Shown here piece by piece: positions 1 to 6,094 of a stretch of DNA of 18,361 bases (the first letter of the stretch is position 1; every line of letters starts with the position of its first letter). Position numbers and translations under genes: made by a program. The notes beneath the pieces are model-generated. The model was not told the origin of the DNA, ran no database searches, and was given only the letters and a program-made list of their open reading frames with translations. The DNA is from Patescibacteria group bacterium (GTDB taxonomy: Bacteria; Patescibacteriota; Saccharimonadia; CAILAD01; GCA-016700035), in assembly GCA_030917125.1 (NCBI GenBank), contig JAUPVH010000034.1, forward strand, positions 1-18,361. Reading direction: 5' to 3'.

Positions 1-15
1 AAGTTGATCGCTCAT
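1..15 (-). CDS. 5' end of an unidentified protein gene (partial)
   Basis: Only the first five codons are in the window, reading M-S-D-Q-L from an ATG at 15-13. A strong Shine-Dalgarno (AGGAGT, 28-23) lies 7 nt before the ATG, so the start is credible. The leader upstream looks like a T-box riboswitch, and T-boxes control aminoacyl-tRNA synthetase, amino-acid biosynthesis or transport genes. The visible N-terminus would be compatible with a threonyl-tRNA synthetase lacking a TGS domain, but five residues cannot establish that. The product is left unassigned. Confidence 0.5.
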
Positions 16-62
16 ATTCGTAACTCCTACCTACTTAAAAATAAAAACACCTCTACTCGTCC

Positions 63-190
63 GCCTGGCCCCAACGTATTGGGGGGTTCCACCAGGCTTA
101 TTCACGAGAAAGGTGAATCACTCTTGCACTACGTGTTACGCCCGCAGCTACGGGGCTCAAACAGGTGGTGAGACTGCTTTCAAACGCCCT
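63..190 (-). promoter_or_regulatory. Candidate T-box riboswitch leader
   Basis: Read on the minus strand, 97-63 forms a hairpin with the T-box antiterminator (antisequestrator) architecture. Helix A1 is GCCUGG/CCAGGC (97-92 with 68-63). A one-sided 7-nt bulge UGGAACC (91-85) follows, then helix A2 CCCCAA/UUGGGG (84-79 with 74-69) closed by a UACG loop. The family's bulge is UGGNACC, whose UGGN pairs with the tRNA 3' NCCA. N=A here predicts a tRNA with discriminator U, as in Thr, Gly or Cys. Two nucleotides upstream is a stem III-like hairpin, AUUCAC/GUGAAU (118-100). A stem I candidate starts at 189: GGGC/GCCC, then AAGCAG/CUGUUU around a loop carrying ACC followed by A (169-166), a possible Thr specifier. 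Specifier and switching mode are uncertain. No intrinsic terminator competes clearly, and the SD lies about 35 nt after the hairpin, so translational control is possible. Confidence 0.62.
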
Positions 191-224
191 ATTTATCTAT
201 ACTCTACAGTATATATGATTCCGA

Positions 225-301
225 TGGTGGGTCCTAGGGGACTCGAACCTCTGACCTCTTCCACGTCAAGGAAGCGCTCTAGCCAACTGAGCTAAGGACC
301 C
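225..301 (-). tRNA. tRNA-Val (anticodon GAC)
   Basis: A full cloverleaf is visible on the minus strand. The acceptor stem is GGGTCCT/AGGACCC (301-295 with 235-229), with discriminator A at 228 and an encoded CCA at 227-225. The D-stem is GCTC/GAGC. The anticodon stem CTTCC/GGAAG holds the loop TTGACGT, giving anticodon GAC (267-265), which reads Val GUC and GUU. The variable loop is 5 nt and the T-loop is TTCGAGT. The T-stem AGAGG/CCCCT has one A-C mismatch in its middle, which is unusual but tolerable. The gene sits directly upstream of the T-box-like leader on the same strand and has its own promoter. Confidence 0.95.
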
Positions 302-317
302 ACGTAAAAACGGAGCT

Positions 318-346
318 ATCATATCTGAAAAAGCACATTTTTTCAA
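318..346 (-). promoter_or_regulatory. Promoter of tRNA-Val
   Basis: On the minus strand a -35 TTGAAA (346-341) and a -10 TATGAT (323-318) are separated by exactly 17 nt. This predicts a start near 311, about 10 nt before the mature tRNA 5' end. It lies in the gap after the SRAP stop codon. Weaker -10-like sequences (TATAGA, 201-196) downstream of the tRNA could give the T-box leader its own start near 190. Otherwise both are on one transcript. Confidence 0.7.
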
Positions 347-347
347 G

Positions 348-1022
348 CTAGCTTAAGGGGTTAATAAGATCACTCGAATTATTTCGAGCATTACCTACCT
401 TGCGGTCAACTTCATACGCCAGCGTATCTTTTTCATCATAGGGGTTGAGTATAGCAAGCAGGCTGCCTTCATCTGCTGTATGGTCGTGCAGCCACGCCGC
501 TTCTTCGTTAGAATCAAGTATTACCGGCATGCGATTGTGAATCTTTTGCATTACTGAGTTTGGGCGGGTCGTAATGATCGTAAAAGAATCAAACACCTCG
601 CCAGTCTCTGTATCTACCCATTCATCATAAAGTCCCGCCATAGCAAAGATAGGATCCTTACCTACATGAATGTAATAAGGTTGCTTCTCGGAACCTCTTT
701 TTTGCCACTCATAAAAGCCTGTTGCCGGGACCAAGCAACGACGGGCTGGAAAAAGCTTCTTCCACATTGGCTTTTCTAGCAGGGCTTCGGCTCGAGCGTT
801 AAAAGTAGAAAACGCGAACCTCGGCTTATCTTTCGCCCAAACCGGAATAATCCCCCAGTGCATGAGCTTAATCTCAGTCTTCCCATCTACCTCAACTACA
901 ACTGGTAGAGTCTGCGTCGGGGCAGCATTATAATTTGGCCCCACATCTTGAGATACCGCGTTCTTCGCTTGGAAACGGCGTTTGAGTTCTTTGGGCTCAC
1001 TCAATGCAAAACGTCCACACAT
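348..1022 (-). CDS. yedK: SRAP domain protein (YedK/HMCES family), abasic-site DNA-protein crosslinking
   Basis: SRAP proteins bind abasic sites in single-stranded DNA and form a thiazolidine crosslink through the N-terminal cysteine, shielding the site from error-prone processing and strand breakage. All expected catalytic elements are present, numbered from the ATG at 1022: Cys2 in MCGRF, Asn32 in NYNAAP, Glu105 in TGFYEW and His162 in IHNRMP. The WGIIPVW and FNARAE motifs are also present. The length of 224 aa is normal for bacterial members. An upstream in-frame GTG at 1037 would add five residues and bury Cys2, which must be residue 2 after Met removal, so ATG 1022 is chosen. No SD is well placed for that ATG (an AGGAG is 18 nt away), consistent with a leaderless start. 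It is divergent from a Y-family polymerase operon, a sensible partner in lesion tolerance. Confidence 0.95.
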   Translation of the reverse strand: MCGRFALSEPKELKRRFQAKNAVSQDVGPNYNAAPTQTLPVVVEVDGKTEIKLMHWGIIPVWAKDKPRFAFSTFNARAEALLEKPMWKKLFPARRCLVPATGFYEWQKRGSEKQPYYIHVGKDPIFAMAGLYDEWVDTETGEVFDSFTIITTRPNSVMQKIHNRMPVILDSNEEAAWLHDHTADEGSLLAILNPYDEKDTLAYEVDRKVGNARNNSSDLINPLS

Positions 1023-1028
1023 GCACCC

Positions 1029-1034
1029 ATAATA
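1029..1034 (-). promoter_or_regulatory. -10 element of the SRAP gene, predicted leaderless
   Basis: TATTAT (1034-1029) ends 6 nt before the ATG at 1022, which puts the likely transcription start on the A of the start codon. No convincing -35 is seen at 16-18 nt, so this is weaker than its neighbours. The case rests on position and on the same 6-nt spacing seen at two other genes in the window. Confidence 0.4.
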
Positions 1035-1047
1035 CACTATCTCCTAC

Positions 1048-1077
1048 TTGCAAGTTTTCGTATTATGTTCGTATAAT
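1048..1077 (+). promoter_or_regulatory. Promoter of the small-protein/Y-polymerase operon, predicted leaderless
   Basis: A -35 TTGCAA (1048-1053) and a perfect -10 TATAAT (1072-1077) are separated by 18 nt. The -10 ends 6 nt before the ATG at 1084, so the predicted transcription start coincides with the start codon. This also argues against the longer reading frame that begins with TTG inside the -35 box. No LexA-type operator was recognised. Confidence 0.75.
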
Positions 1078-1083
1078 CAATAC

Positions 1084-1341
1084 ATGCAAGAAGTGAACGA
1101 GGTAGTTGATGTGCTCTCCGTCTCCAAGCGAGGACGTGGCATTGTAGTACCAATCAAAATCAAATGGCGTAACCGCTACTATTCAATGAATCAGGTGGGG
1201 CTTGTGCATCCTAAGCGCGAAGGTCGAATTCTGTATCATATTTTTGAGGGCTCAACCGGTAACTTGGCGCTGCGTCTCAGCTACAACACCGAATCTCTCC
1301 AATGGACTTTAGAGGCAATATCCGATGGCCTACCTCAATGA
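1084..1341 (+). CDS. Small protein (85 aa) resembling DUF6504, coupled to a Y-family polymerase
   Basis: The protein is a single small, basic, beta-rich domain with no cysteines, signal peptide or membrane segment. Its pattern runs P-x-K-x-K-W-R-N-R-Y-Y, then an R-x-G-R-I-L-Y-H-I-F strand, then W-T-L-E near the end. This resembles my recollection of DUF6504, a domain found with actinobacterial Y-family polymerases; no search was run. It is not UmuD-like: there is no protease Ser/Lys dyad. The start at ATG 1084 is chosen because the promoter's -10 lies immediately upstream. Its 3' end overlaps the polymerase start by 17 nt, suggesting translational coupling and a shared task. A role as polymerase accessory factor is inference. 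Confidence 0.65.
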   Translation: MQEVNEVVDVLSVSKRGRGIVVPIKIKWRNRYYSMNQVGLVHPKREGRILYHIFEGSTGNLALRLSYNTESLQWTLEAISDGLPQ

Positions 1342-2611
1342 GACAGCTAGCCTCAACCAGGCGGAGCCTCAAGTCATGCATATCGACCTCAATAGCGCCT
1401 TCTCAACCATCGAGCAGCAAGCCAACCCCCTGTTGCGAGGCAAGCCCGTTGGCGTGTGCTCATACACTACACCTGGAGGTATTGTTCTGGCCGCATCGTA
1501 TGAGGCCAAAGCGCTAGGTATCGGCGTAGGCACCCCCGTGCGTGAAGCCCGCGCCATTTGTCCCGACATGATCTTCCTCATGCCGGACCCAGATAAATAC
1601 TTCTACGTAAACGCCCGCCTTTACGCACTCCTGTATCGCTATACAGATGACCTAACTCCACTCTCAATCGATGAATTTGTTATCGATTTCTCTAAAAGTC
1701 GCCAAATCCACCGCCAAGCACTGCCCGCTCTCGGGCGCAGCATTAAAGATGCCATCCGCAAGGAACTCGGCGACTATATGCGCGTTAATATTGGCCTCGG
1801 CACCAATCGGTTTCTCGCCAAAACAGCCGCCGGTCTCCATAAGCCCGATGGTCTGGATGTTATTGATGCTCGCAATCTACAAGCCACCTATGCAAAACTT
1901 TCGCTTCGTGACCTCTGCGGAATTAACTATCGTTACGAAGCTCGCCTGAATGCTCTTGGCATTTTTACGCCGCTCGATTTCCTAGATGCCTCAGCCGAAA
2001 CCCTACATCGCAAAGTTTTCCGTAGCGTCGAAGGCTACCGCTGGTATCATCGCCTGCGTGGATGGGAGGTTGATGGCGTGCAGTATGGTCGCAAAAGCTT
2101 TGGTAACGACTTCTCAATCCATATCGCAACGGATGACTCCCCGGAACTAGCTCGCTACCTAATGAAGCTCTGCGAAAAGACTGGCCGTCGCCTCCGTCGC
2201 CATGAGTTCATTGCGCGCGGCGCACACCTTTGGCTACTTTATGATAACCGTAGTTACTGGCATAAATCGGCTAAAATCCACCACACTCTCTACTCAACTA
2301 ATGATATTTTTACAGCAGTTATGCAGCTATTTGCTCAAAGGCCGGAGAAACGGCCAATCGCTAAGCTCGGCATCTCTGTATTTGCACTTGAGCCCACTAA
2401 TCCTGAGCAGCTGGAACTCTTCAACACCGTTACTACCCGTCAGCGACAGGTTGCCAAGGCAAGTGACTCCATTAATGACACCTACGGCGATTTTACGCTC
2501 ATTCCCGCCCTCATGATGAATATGCAAAATACAATTATCAAGCGCGTCCCATTTGGCGCCTCAAAAGATCTCAAAGAAATCTATCGAACATATATTAATG
2601 CCTATTTATAG
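1325..2611 (+). CDS. Y-family (translesion) DNA polymerase, DinB/UmuC type
   Basis: Y-family polymerases copy past damaged bases with low fidelity. The palm/finger IMS domain occupies about residues 18-180. It has the metal-binding Asp21 in MHIDLN, the steric-gate Phe26, and Asp116-Glu117 in the SIDEF motif. A helix-hairpin-helix-like thumb follows near 190-230, then a little-finger domain to about 355. The segment QLELF (362-366) matches the beta-clamp-binding consensus QLxLF. It is followed by DSINDTYG (381-388), the pattern found after the clamp motif in UmuC-like members. At 428 aa it is complete. The second acidic residue of the usual IDxD motif is Asn23, a position not required for metal binding. 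ATG 1325 overlaps the upstream gene; Met18 is an alternative start close to the usual family N-terminus. It converges on the response-regulator gene with only 6 bp between stop codons. Confidence 0.93.
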   Translation: MAYLNETASLNQAEPQVMHIDLNSAFSTIEQQANPLLRGKPVGVCSYTTPGGIVLAASYEAKALGIGVGTPVREARAICPDMIFLMPDPDKYFYVNARLYALLYRYTDDLTPLSIDEFVIDFSKSRQIHRQALPALGRSIKDAIRKELGDYMRVNIGLGTNRFLAKTAAGLHKPDGLDVIDARNLQATYAKLSLRDLCGINYRYEARLNALGIFTPLDFLDASAETLHRKVFRSVEGYRWYHRLRGWEVDGVQYGRKSFGNDFSIHIATDDSPELARYLMKLCEKTGRRLRRHEFIARGAHLWLLYDNRSYWHKSAKIHHTLYSTNDIFTAVMQLFAQRPEKRPIAKLGISVFALEPTNPEQLELFNTVTTRQRQVAKASDSINDTYGDFTLIPALMMNMQNTIIKRVPFGASKDLKEIYRTYINAYL

Positions 2612-2617
2612 TGAAAC

Positions 2618-2989
2618 CTACTTAAGTTTTTTAGTCACGTACTCGACAGTTTCGTCTGGATCAAACCGGCTTTTAATGAGATAGCCATCGGCGCCAAGCT
2701 CCTCCGCCTGCTTTTGAGTATCGTCATCTTCAACGTTAGTAATCATTACAACCGGTATAGCCTTAGTAGCATCATCGGCCTTCAAAAGCTTTAATACCTC
2801 GAGCCCATTCAGGTTTGGCATCATAATATCCAGTAAAACCAGGTCCGGCTTCTCAGTCTTAACGCGCTCTAAACCAACCTGCGAATCCAGATCAACCATA
2901 AAGTCAAAATCATGAATAGTGAATAGACGTTCATACATGCGCGACAATAAGGGATCGTCTTCAATAAGGTGAATTTTCTTTTTCGTCAT
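2618..2989 (-). CDS. Single-domain response regulator (CheY-like receiver)
   Basis: The 123-aa protein is one complete receiver domain with no output domain. The acidic pocket is Glu10-Asp11-Asp12, the phosphoacceptor Asp54 lies in LVLLDIMMP, the switch Thr84 in VVMIT, and Lys106 in LIKSR. It should be phosphorylated by the histidine kinase whose gene ends 40 nt upstream. A strong SD (AAGGAG, 3000-2995) lies 5 nt before the ATG. It is the last gene of the long surface-protein operon. With no DNA-binding or enzymatic output, it probably acts by protein-protein contact or as a phosphorelay intermediate; the target is unknown. No terminator was found after it. Confidence 0.93.
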   Translation of the reverse strand: MTKKKIHLIEDDPLLSRMYERLFTIHDFDFMVDLDSQVGLERVKTEKPDLVLLDIMMPNLNGLEVLKLLKADDATKAIPVVMITNVEDDDTQKQAEELGADGYLIKSRFDPDETVEYVTKKLK

Positions 2990-3029
2990 GCTATCTCCTT
3001 CTTACCTGTATTGTATAGGTTTTTTAAGA

Positions 3030-4925
3030 TTATGTCGGCTTCTTTTTGGTCTCATTGCGATAAACCGGCAGACTAAAGGCAAAGACCGAGCCTTTCTTCA
3101 GCACTGAAGACTCTAAAACTAAATGCCCATGCATCTTTTCAATAAGCAATTTAGCAATGTAGAGGCCGAGTCCAGTGCTTCGTTCGGGGTCTCGAGTAAG
3201 TAGGTTATCCTGGGCCTGATTAAACTTATCAAACAAATTCTTCTGACTAAACTTAGAAATACCCACACCCGTATCTTTCACGCGACACGTAATCTTTTCC
3301 TCACTAGCAGATAATTCTAAGGTAATCGTACCCTTTTGCGTGTAATGAATAGCGTTGGAGAGTAAATTTTGAATAACCTGCGCCACCCGCGTGGGATCGG
3401 CCTGAACACATAAGGTGCGATTACGAGGCTTCTTATAGACAAGCTTCAGCTTTTTATCAGTGGCTAATGGACGATTCTCATCAATGACCTGCTGACAAAG
3501 CGCAATCATATCTAGGCGCTGCAAATTAAATGGAATTTTACCCTGCTCGAGGCTCGAAAGCTCTAAATAATCATTCACCACACCCAATAATCTGTCACTT
3601 GAACCGCGGATATCTTGAACAAGCTCTTGTGCATCTTTTTTGTTCATATCTTTTTCAATGTATTTTGATAAGACTGCAGCATCTCCTCGAATGGCAGTCA
3701 GTGGCGTGCGCAACTCATGCGATGCAATCATGAGAAATTCATCTTTAGAACGGTCGAGGAGTTTCTGAGCCGTTATATTTTCTATTACAACGACCACACC
3801 TCCATTCGTGTCACTATCTTGAGACTCCACGGGGCCTAGAGCTAACTTATAAAATTCATCTTTGTATGTGAGCTCCGGAATCATAACGCAGGCTGTTGAA
3901 TTCGAACATTGTTGTATAAATTTCATCAATTGTAGTTTCTTATCAATGAATGTGGAAATTTTCCTGTGTGCTACACGAGAGGCATGGTGCGCTTCTGGCA
4001 CACCTACTAACTCATACGCTTTATCATTGGCGTCCGCAACTTTCCCATTTTTATCTATGAGCACTACAGCAATCGGAAGGCTCTCTAGAGTAGATGCAAG
4101 ACGAGCCCGCTCCAAAGATAGCTCCCTCGTACGACTCTCCACTTGTTTTTCAACATTGGCTTTGGAGCGCTTCAGCTCTCCTTCCAGCTGACGGGCATCT
4201 TCTAATAGGTTTAATAGCGCAGACTTACTACTTGTAAGCTTTTTGTTTTGCTTAGATAGCGCAACACTCAGCCCATCTAGTTGCTGCTTAGAACGAGAAG
4301 CGAATGCAAGCTCGGCCTCTAACTTCTGGGTTAATTCTTTAAGTTGGATATCTTTTTCATACACTTCACGCTCCGCCTTTTCGGTAATACGCCGATATGC
4401 GACCATGAATAATGAAATCGGTAGAAAAGTTGCAACAAAAGCATAGACTTGGACCTCTTCATAAGTCGTAGTGCCGAGCCATGAAAACGTTCCAAGAAAT
4501 GCGATCCAAACAGCAAATGCTATTATCCAAAAAAGTGCTACCTGCCGACGCAAAAGTAGTGCAGAAATCGGTGCATACACGTAAAGCCAAAATATACCTG
4601 TAGTAGTTTCGCTTTGAATCAAAATAAACCAAGCCAAGGCGAAAAAGAAGGATAATAGCAACTGCACTACGACATCAGTCCGTTTTAAGAAGCGTAATAC
4701 TAAACCAAGTACGACAAGAATAGTTAGCGTAATGATAAGAGCGATGTAACTAAACCCTGTCGGCTGAGACATCAACAAAACTAATGCTGACCCCCCACAG
4801 GCAAATATACCAATGAATATATAGGCATAAAAAAACTTAATGCGACGTAATTCAGCCGCATCGACTGATTGAGGATCAATACCCGCATTGAGTATCTGGT
4901 CAAAATAAGCACCTAAACGAATCAC
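3030..4925 (-). CDS. Membrane histidine kinase with PAS domain
   Basis: The 631-aa sensor kinase has about six hydrophobic segments between residues 31 and 178, with very short connecting loops. Next come a coiled coil (about 180-275) and a PAS-like domain (about 275-390). The HisKA domain has His403 in ASHELRTPLT. The HATPase has its N box at Asn524 (LLSNAIHYT), the G1 motif DTGVGIS (551-557) and the G2 motif STGLGLYI (583-590). All catalytic motifs are intact. The lack of a large extracellular domain suggests the membrane region or partner proteins sense the signal. The GTG start overlaps the CHASE4 sensor's TGA stop (GTGA, 4925-4922), so the two are translationally coupled. The receiver gene follows 40 nt downstream. 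Confidence 0.94.
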   Translation of the reverse strand: MIRLGAYFDQILNAGIDPQSVDAAELRRIKFFYAYIFIGIFACGGSALVLLMSQPTGFSYIALIITLTILVVLGLVLRFLKRTDVVVQLLLSFFFALAWFILIQSETTTGIFWLYVYAPISALLLRRQVALFWIIAFAVWIAFLGTFSWLGTTTYEEVQVYAFVATFLPISLFMVAYRRITEKAEREVYEKDIQLKELTQKLEAELAFASRSKQQLDGLSVALSKQNKKLTSSKSALLNLLEDARQLEGELKRSKANVEKQVESRTRELSLERARLASTLESLPIAVVLIDKNGKVADANDKAYELVGVPEAHHASRVAHRKISTFIDKKLQLMKFIQQCSNSTACVMIPELTYKDEFYKLALGPVESQDSDTNGGVVVVIENITAQKLLDRSKDEFLMIASHELRTPLTAIRGDAAVLSKYIEKDMNKKDAQELVQDIRGSSDRLLGVVNDYLELSSLEQGKIPFNLQRLDMIALCQQVIDENRPLATDKKLKLVYKKPRNRTLCVQADPTRVAQVIQNLLSNAIHYTQKGTITLELSASEEKITCRVKDTGVGISKFSQKNLFDKFNQAQDNLLTRDPERSTGLGLYIAKLLIEKMHGHLVLESSVLKKGSVFAFSLPVYRNETKKKPT

Positions 4926-6094
4926 GATGAACTACCCTTCTTGCGCGGCACTTTCTTTTTCAGCTCACGCAACTGCTCCTTTAACTCAACCATCCGTAAT
5001 TCACGTCCAACCATAAGATCATTCATGCGTTCTGCTTCACGCAATTGTTTTTCAAGCTCAGCTTGAGCTGCCTCAAGCTCCATGTGGGTGGCCTTTAGGG
5101 TAAGTTCCTGCTCTTGCTCCTGCACAATCAGTTCAGCTACCTGCCCCAGTTCATCCTTGCGCTTTTTAAGCTGGGAGAGAGCTTTAGGATCTCGTTCAGA
5201 GATGCTCTTAGACAATCTTCTCATTGGCAACGTCACAACAAGATAGACAGTAAAGCCTATTACAGACAAAAACGCCAACATGACGCCCATAAATATCAAA
5301 TACTGGCCATAGAGAACGTTAGAAGTGCGTTCTATATAAGAAGAATATCCCGCCACGCGATAAGCCCCCACCTGCAATCCATCATACCCATAAATCGGAT
5401 CCTCAAAGCTAAATGCACCCGCTCGCGGATCAATCGAGCGTGGGTCAAGACCACTATTTGTTGTTATATTTACATCAAAATCACCCAAGCTCTCTAATCT
5501 TGAAATAATATCTGACCTCTCCAATTTTCTCGCTACAAAGAAGTATCCTTGCGGAACCGTGCTTCTTTCCACATCTGTAGTTGGCTGAGCAGGTGCACCG
5601 AGTACTTGATATATCTCTCCATCAATCACAGCATTAAAATCAACAAAATACCCTTTTTTAAATAATTGCCCCTGAACTTCAGATAAGTTATTGAGTGGAA
5701 AAGCCACATTTTGTTCATCTCGTGCAACGCGATATATTTCTTGATAGTCCTTAGTAAAAACCCAAGCCGCATCAACTTTATACGTATCAAGGGCGGGCTC
5801 AATATTTTCCTGTAACCATACTTGGTCGTCAAACCGAATCGCATCAACCATCTCGTCCCAAATTGTGTAATCGTAGCTCAATGCGCGTATGAGGTCTCCG
5901 GTTGTAGCCCTACTCGCCTCAAATCGCTTCGCTTCGCTTGTGAGAAACTCTTGAGAAACATTAGTAATACTTCTATTAATTGACTGCCACCTTACGTATG
6001 CCAATACCACTCCTAGCAATACAAAAATACCAAGATATATGAGTAAGCGCACATGGAGCCGCGATAAGAGTTTAGGCTGATTGGCTTTATTCAT
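4922..6094 (-). CDS. Membrane CHASE4-type sensor protein without a kinase domain
   Basis: The protein (390 aa from ATG 6094) has a transmembrane segment near residues 17-34, an extracellular domain to about 260, a second transmembrane segment at about 263-288, a short HAMP-like stretch and a long C-terminal coiled coil. The segment YDYTIWDEMVDAI followed by W-L-Q-E-N is the hallmark of CHASE4 ligand-sensing domains. The coiled coil ends with ERMNDLMVGREL, a pattern that in other proteins directly precedes a kinase. Here the gene stops there and a separate kinase gene starts with a 4-nt overlap. It therefore looks like the sensory half of a split sensor kinase. ATG 6094 overlaps the permease stop (ATGAATAA). 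An in-frame ATG at 6106 is possible; neither has an SD, so re-initiation is likely. Confidence 0.82.
   Translation of the reverse strand: MNKANQPKLLSRLHVRLLIYLGIFVLLGVVLAYVRWQSINRSITNVSQEFLTSEAKRFEASRATTGDLIRALSYDYTIWDEMVDAIRFDDQVWLQENIEPALDTYKVDAAWVFTKDYQEIYRVARDEQNVAFPLNNLSEVQGQLFKKGYFVDFNAVIDGEIYQVLGAPAQPTTDVERSTVPQGYFFVARKLERSDIISRLESLGDFDVNITTNSGLDPRSIDPRAGAFSFEDPIYGYDGLQVGAYRVAGYSSYIERTSNVLYGQYLIFMGVMLAFLSVIGFTVYLVVTLPMRRLSKSISERDPKALSQLKKRKDELGQVAELIVQEQEQELTLKATHMELEAAQAELEKQLREAERMNDLMVGRELRMVELKEQLRELKKKVPRKKGSSS

Noticed and set aside
63..97. Intrinsic terminator downstream of tRNA-Val
   Set aside because: The stem is not followed directly by a T-run, and its 7-nt UGGAACC bulge is better explained as a T-box antiterminator.
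113..295. Plus-strand 60-codon reading frame ending in GLEPLTSS-type sequence
   Set aside because: It is the antisense of tRNA-Val; this GLEPLTS pattern is a well-known false protein from tRNA complements.
1023..1037. GTG 1037 as the SRAP start
   Set aside because: It would place five residues before the catalytic Cys, which must be residue 2, and its SD spacing is only 3 nt.
1048..1083. Longer start (TTG 1048) for the small protein upstream of the polymerase
   Set aside because: These codons are the -35/-10 promoter elements themselves; ATG 1084 follows the -10 at 6 nt.
4922..4925. TGA read as glycine (SR1/Gracilibacteria code)
   Set aside because: TGA sits exactly at natural gene ends with ATGA/GTGA overlaps (4922, 7343, 17330), so it is a stop here.
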